DNA from: Burkholderiales bacterium | Lineage (GTDB): Bacteria > Pseudomonadota > Gammaproteobacteria > Burkholderiales > JACMKV01 | Direction: 5' to 3' | Assembly: GCA_014379915.1 (NCBI GenBank) | Contig: JACMKV010000070.1 | Span: 1 to 6,338 of the forward strand | Length of the DNA stretch: 6,338 nt | Shown here: piece after piece, positions 4,945 through 6,338 of the stretch | How positions within the stretch are numbered: position 1 is the stretch's first letter | Layout: each line of letters opens with the position of its first letter | Notes under the pieces: model-generated | Told to the model about the DNA's origin: nothing | What the model saw: only the letters and a program-made list of their open reading frames with translations | The model's database searches: none | Made by a program: the position numbers and the translations under genes

Positions 4945-6252
4945 ATGCGACGCATCCTGCTATTGCTGCCGACGACGTCTTATCGCAATGCTGCCTTTCT
5001 CGCAGCAGGCAAGGCGCTCGACGTCGAAATCGTCACTTGCGCCGATTACTGCCATAGGCTGGCGCCGTCATGGGGGCTGCCCGCTACGTTGTCGCTGCCT
5101 TTCGACAGGCCGGAAGTCGCGATCAAAACCTTGCTGCGGATATTTGCGGGCGCAGACGGGTTCGCTCGGCGCAAGCTCGATGCCGTGCTCGCAGTCGACG
5201 ATGCCGGACTCGAACTCGCGGCGCTGCTGAATCAGCATCTCGCCCTGCCGGGTAACCAACCCGCAGCGGTACGGCGGTTACGGGACAAGCTCGCCTTTCG
5301 CGAATTGCTGCAAACGCACCGTTTCAACTGCCCGACGTTTGTTCATTTGCCCGATGGCGAAAACATCCGGCCGCCGACGCTGTCGTTCCCGCTGGTCGTT
5401 AAACCGCGCCGCCTGTCGGCGAGCCGTGGTGTGATCCGCGCCGACAATGACGAAGAATTCATGCACGCAATCCAGCGCGCGCGGGAGATTCAGCGCCGCG
5501 CCGACCGCGATGCGGTTGATTTCGGCCTGGTCGTCGAAGCCTTCATCCCGGGCCGCGAATATGCGCTCGAAGGATTGCTGATCCAGGGTGGGCTCCGCGT
5601 GCTTGCGCTATTCGACAAGCCCGACCCGCTCGACGGCCCGTTCTTCGAAGAAACGCTGTATCTGACGCCGTCGCGCCTGTCGCCCGCGCTGCAGCAAACG
5701 ATCGCGGCCGAGGTCGAGCGCGCGTGCCGCGTCGCCGATATCACGAGCGGGCCGGTTCACGCTGAAATGCGCGTCAACCAACTCGGCGTCTGGCTGCTCG
5801 AAATCGCGGCGCGGTCGATTGGCGGCCAGTGCAGCGATGTGCTAAAGCATACGCTCGGCATGAGTCTGGAGGAGCTGATCATGCGCCACGCGCTGGGCTT
5901 GCCTTTGCCGAATTTTCGTATCGAAGCCGAGCCGGTCGGGGCGAGCGGCGTCATGATGATGCCGATTGCGAAGCGCGGCATTTTTCGCGGCGCGAGAAAT
6001 GTCGGGGCGGCATTGAACATATCGGGCATCAGCGCAATCCAAGTCACTGCACAGATAAATCAGCTGCTGGTTCCGTTGCCGGAAGGGGCGAGCTACCTCG
6101 GATTTATTTTCGCCCACGCGGCAACGACCGATGCCGTCGAAGCCGCGCTACGCAGCGCCCACCAAGCGCTGGTCTTCGACATCGATACGGCGCTGCCAGT
6201 GTTAGAATCGTTGCTTATCAACGACTGCTCCGACCAGGAGAATGGAAAATGA
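4945..6252 (+). CDS. ATP-grasp domain ligase (carboxylate-amine ligase type)
   Basis: ATP-grasp enzymes activate a carboxylate as an acyl-phosphate with ATP and join it to an amine or other nucleophile. This one has 435 residues. An N-terminal Rossmann-like pre-grasp part (MRRILLLLPT, then LDAVLAVDDAGLELAALL at 78-95) leads into LPGN...RLRDKLAFRELL (101-122). The ATP-binding subdomain has FPLVVKPRRLSASRGV (148-163), with Lys153 as the likely phosphate contact, and VVEAFIPGREYALEG (196-210). The metal-binding region HAEMRVNQLGVWLLEIAARSIGG (272-294) supplies Glu274, Glu286 and Arg290. The tail resembles the C-terminal domain of L-amino-acid ligases. The substrate is unknown; dipeptide ligase, amino-acid ligase or another amide former are all possible. 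ATG 4945 is the only sensible start: an in-frame TAA lies at 4897-4899 and the protein starts cleanly. There is no Shine-Dalgarno sequence. The stop overlaps the next gene by 4 bp, suggesting translational coupling. Confidence 0.9.
   Translation: MRRILLLLPTTSYRNAAFLAAGKALDVEIVTCADYCHRLAPSWGLPATLSLPFDRPEVAIKTLLRIFAGADGFARRKLDAVLAVDDAGLELAALLNQHLALPGNQPAAVRRLRDKLAFRELLQTHRFNCPTFVHLPDGENIRPPTLSFPLVVKPRRLSASRGVIRADNDEEFMHAIQRAREIQRRADRDAVDFGLVVEAFIPGREYALEGLLIQGGLRVLALFDKPDPLDGPFFEETLYLTPSRLSPALQQTIAAEVERACRVADITSGPVHAEMRVNQLGVWLLEIAARSIGGQCSDVLKHTLGMSLEELIMRHALGLPLPNFRIEAEPVGASGVMMMPIAKRGIFRGARNVGAALNISGISAIQVTAQINQLLVPLPEGASYLGFIFAHAATTDAVEAALRSAHQALVFDIDTALPVLESLLINDCSDQENGK
6200..6208 (+). 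promoter_or_regulatory. Candidate extended -10 promoter for the Tim44-like gene
   Basis: TGTTAGAAT at 6200-6208 matches an extended -10 element (TGn followed by TAGAAT, 5 of 6 to TATAAT). It lies inside the end of the ATP-grasp gene. Transcription would start near 6214, giving a leader of about 35 bases before the ATG at 6249. No -35 box is present at normal spacing; TTCGAC at 6175-6180 is too far away. This would let the downstream gene be expressed independently of the ATP-grasp gene. Confidence 0.35.
6236..6240 (+). promoter_or_regulatory. Ribosome binding site of the Tim44-like gene
   Basis: AGGAG lies eight bases before the ATG at 6249, within the last codons of the ATP-grasp gene. It is the strongest plus-strand ribosome site in the window and fixes the start. 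The ATG at 6242 is too close and in another frame. Confidence 0.8.
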
Positions 6253-6338
6253 AAAAATTCATGATGCTTCTTTTTGTGGGGCTGGTGAGCTTGCCGCTCA
6301 TCGCGATCGATGCTGAAGCGCGGCGCATGGGCGGCGGC
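6249..6338 (+). CDS. Exported protein, likely Tim44-like domain protein (5' part only)
   Basis: Thirty codons are visible before the window ends. They encode a clear Sec signal peptide: MKK, a hydrophobic stretch through residue 20, then D-A-E-A with cleavage predicted after Ala24 (A-x-A), followed by RRMGGG. This start (MKK, hydrophobic core, DAEA, then basic residues and GGG) is what I recall for the Tim44-like protein encoded next to ubiE and ubiB in Betaproteobacteria. The Tim44 domain itself lies outside the window, so the name rests on the N-terminus and on ubiE being nearby. The gene has its own AGGAG site and overlaps the preceding gene by ATGA (6249-6252). Confidence 0.65.
   Translation, partial: MKKFMMLLFVGLVSLPLIAIDAEARRMGGG

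Overview
The window reads as a proteobacterial chromosome of moderately high GC, most likely betaproteobacterial. The evidence is a canonical UbiE at the left and, at the right edge, the first 30 codons of a secreted protein that looks like the Tim44-like protein. As I recall, that gene usually sits directly beside ubiE (ubiE - Tim44-like - SCP2/ubiJ - ubiB) in Betaproteobacteria. No rRNA, tRNA, CRISPR array, transposase or integrase gene is visible.

Layout, left to right. Bases 1-167 are a short leader with no assignable gene. ubiE (168-902, +) starts at a GTG. After a 114-bp gap comes a B12-binding-type radical SAM protein (1017-2468, +). It has a CX3CX2C iron-sulfur motif and a C-terminal Cys-Cys-Ala-Glu-Pro tail, the mark of a family in which the first Cys of the pair is selenocysteine in some relatives. 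A lipoprotein of unknown function follows (about 2518-3228, +). The convergent gap 3229-3407 holds a REP-like inverted-repeat element (3234-3316) and a strong, nearly perfect hairpin (3356-3386). A zinc-binding SAM-dependent C-methyltransferase of the sugar C-methyltransferase type lies on the minus strand (3408-4658). The divergent gap 4659-4944 ends in a degenerate 7-bp C-rich tandem array that runs up to the start codon of an ATP-grasp ligase (4945-6252, +). The last four bases of that gene overlap the start of the Tim44-like gene (6249 to beyond the window end).

The outer genes are housekeeping: quinone C-methylation (ubiE) and an envelope-targeted Tim44-domain protein. The four genes between them (radical SAM, lipoprotein, C-methyltransferase, ATP-grasp) look like an accessory insertion that separates the two. 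Three of the four are small-molecule-modifying enzyme types: radical chemistry, C-methylation and acyl/amino-acid ligation. A small undescribed pathway is therefore possible. However, the methyltransferase is in the opposite orientation and no shared substrate can be read from sequence, so a chance collection of singletons is equally compatible.
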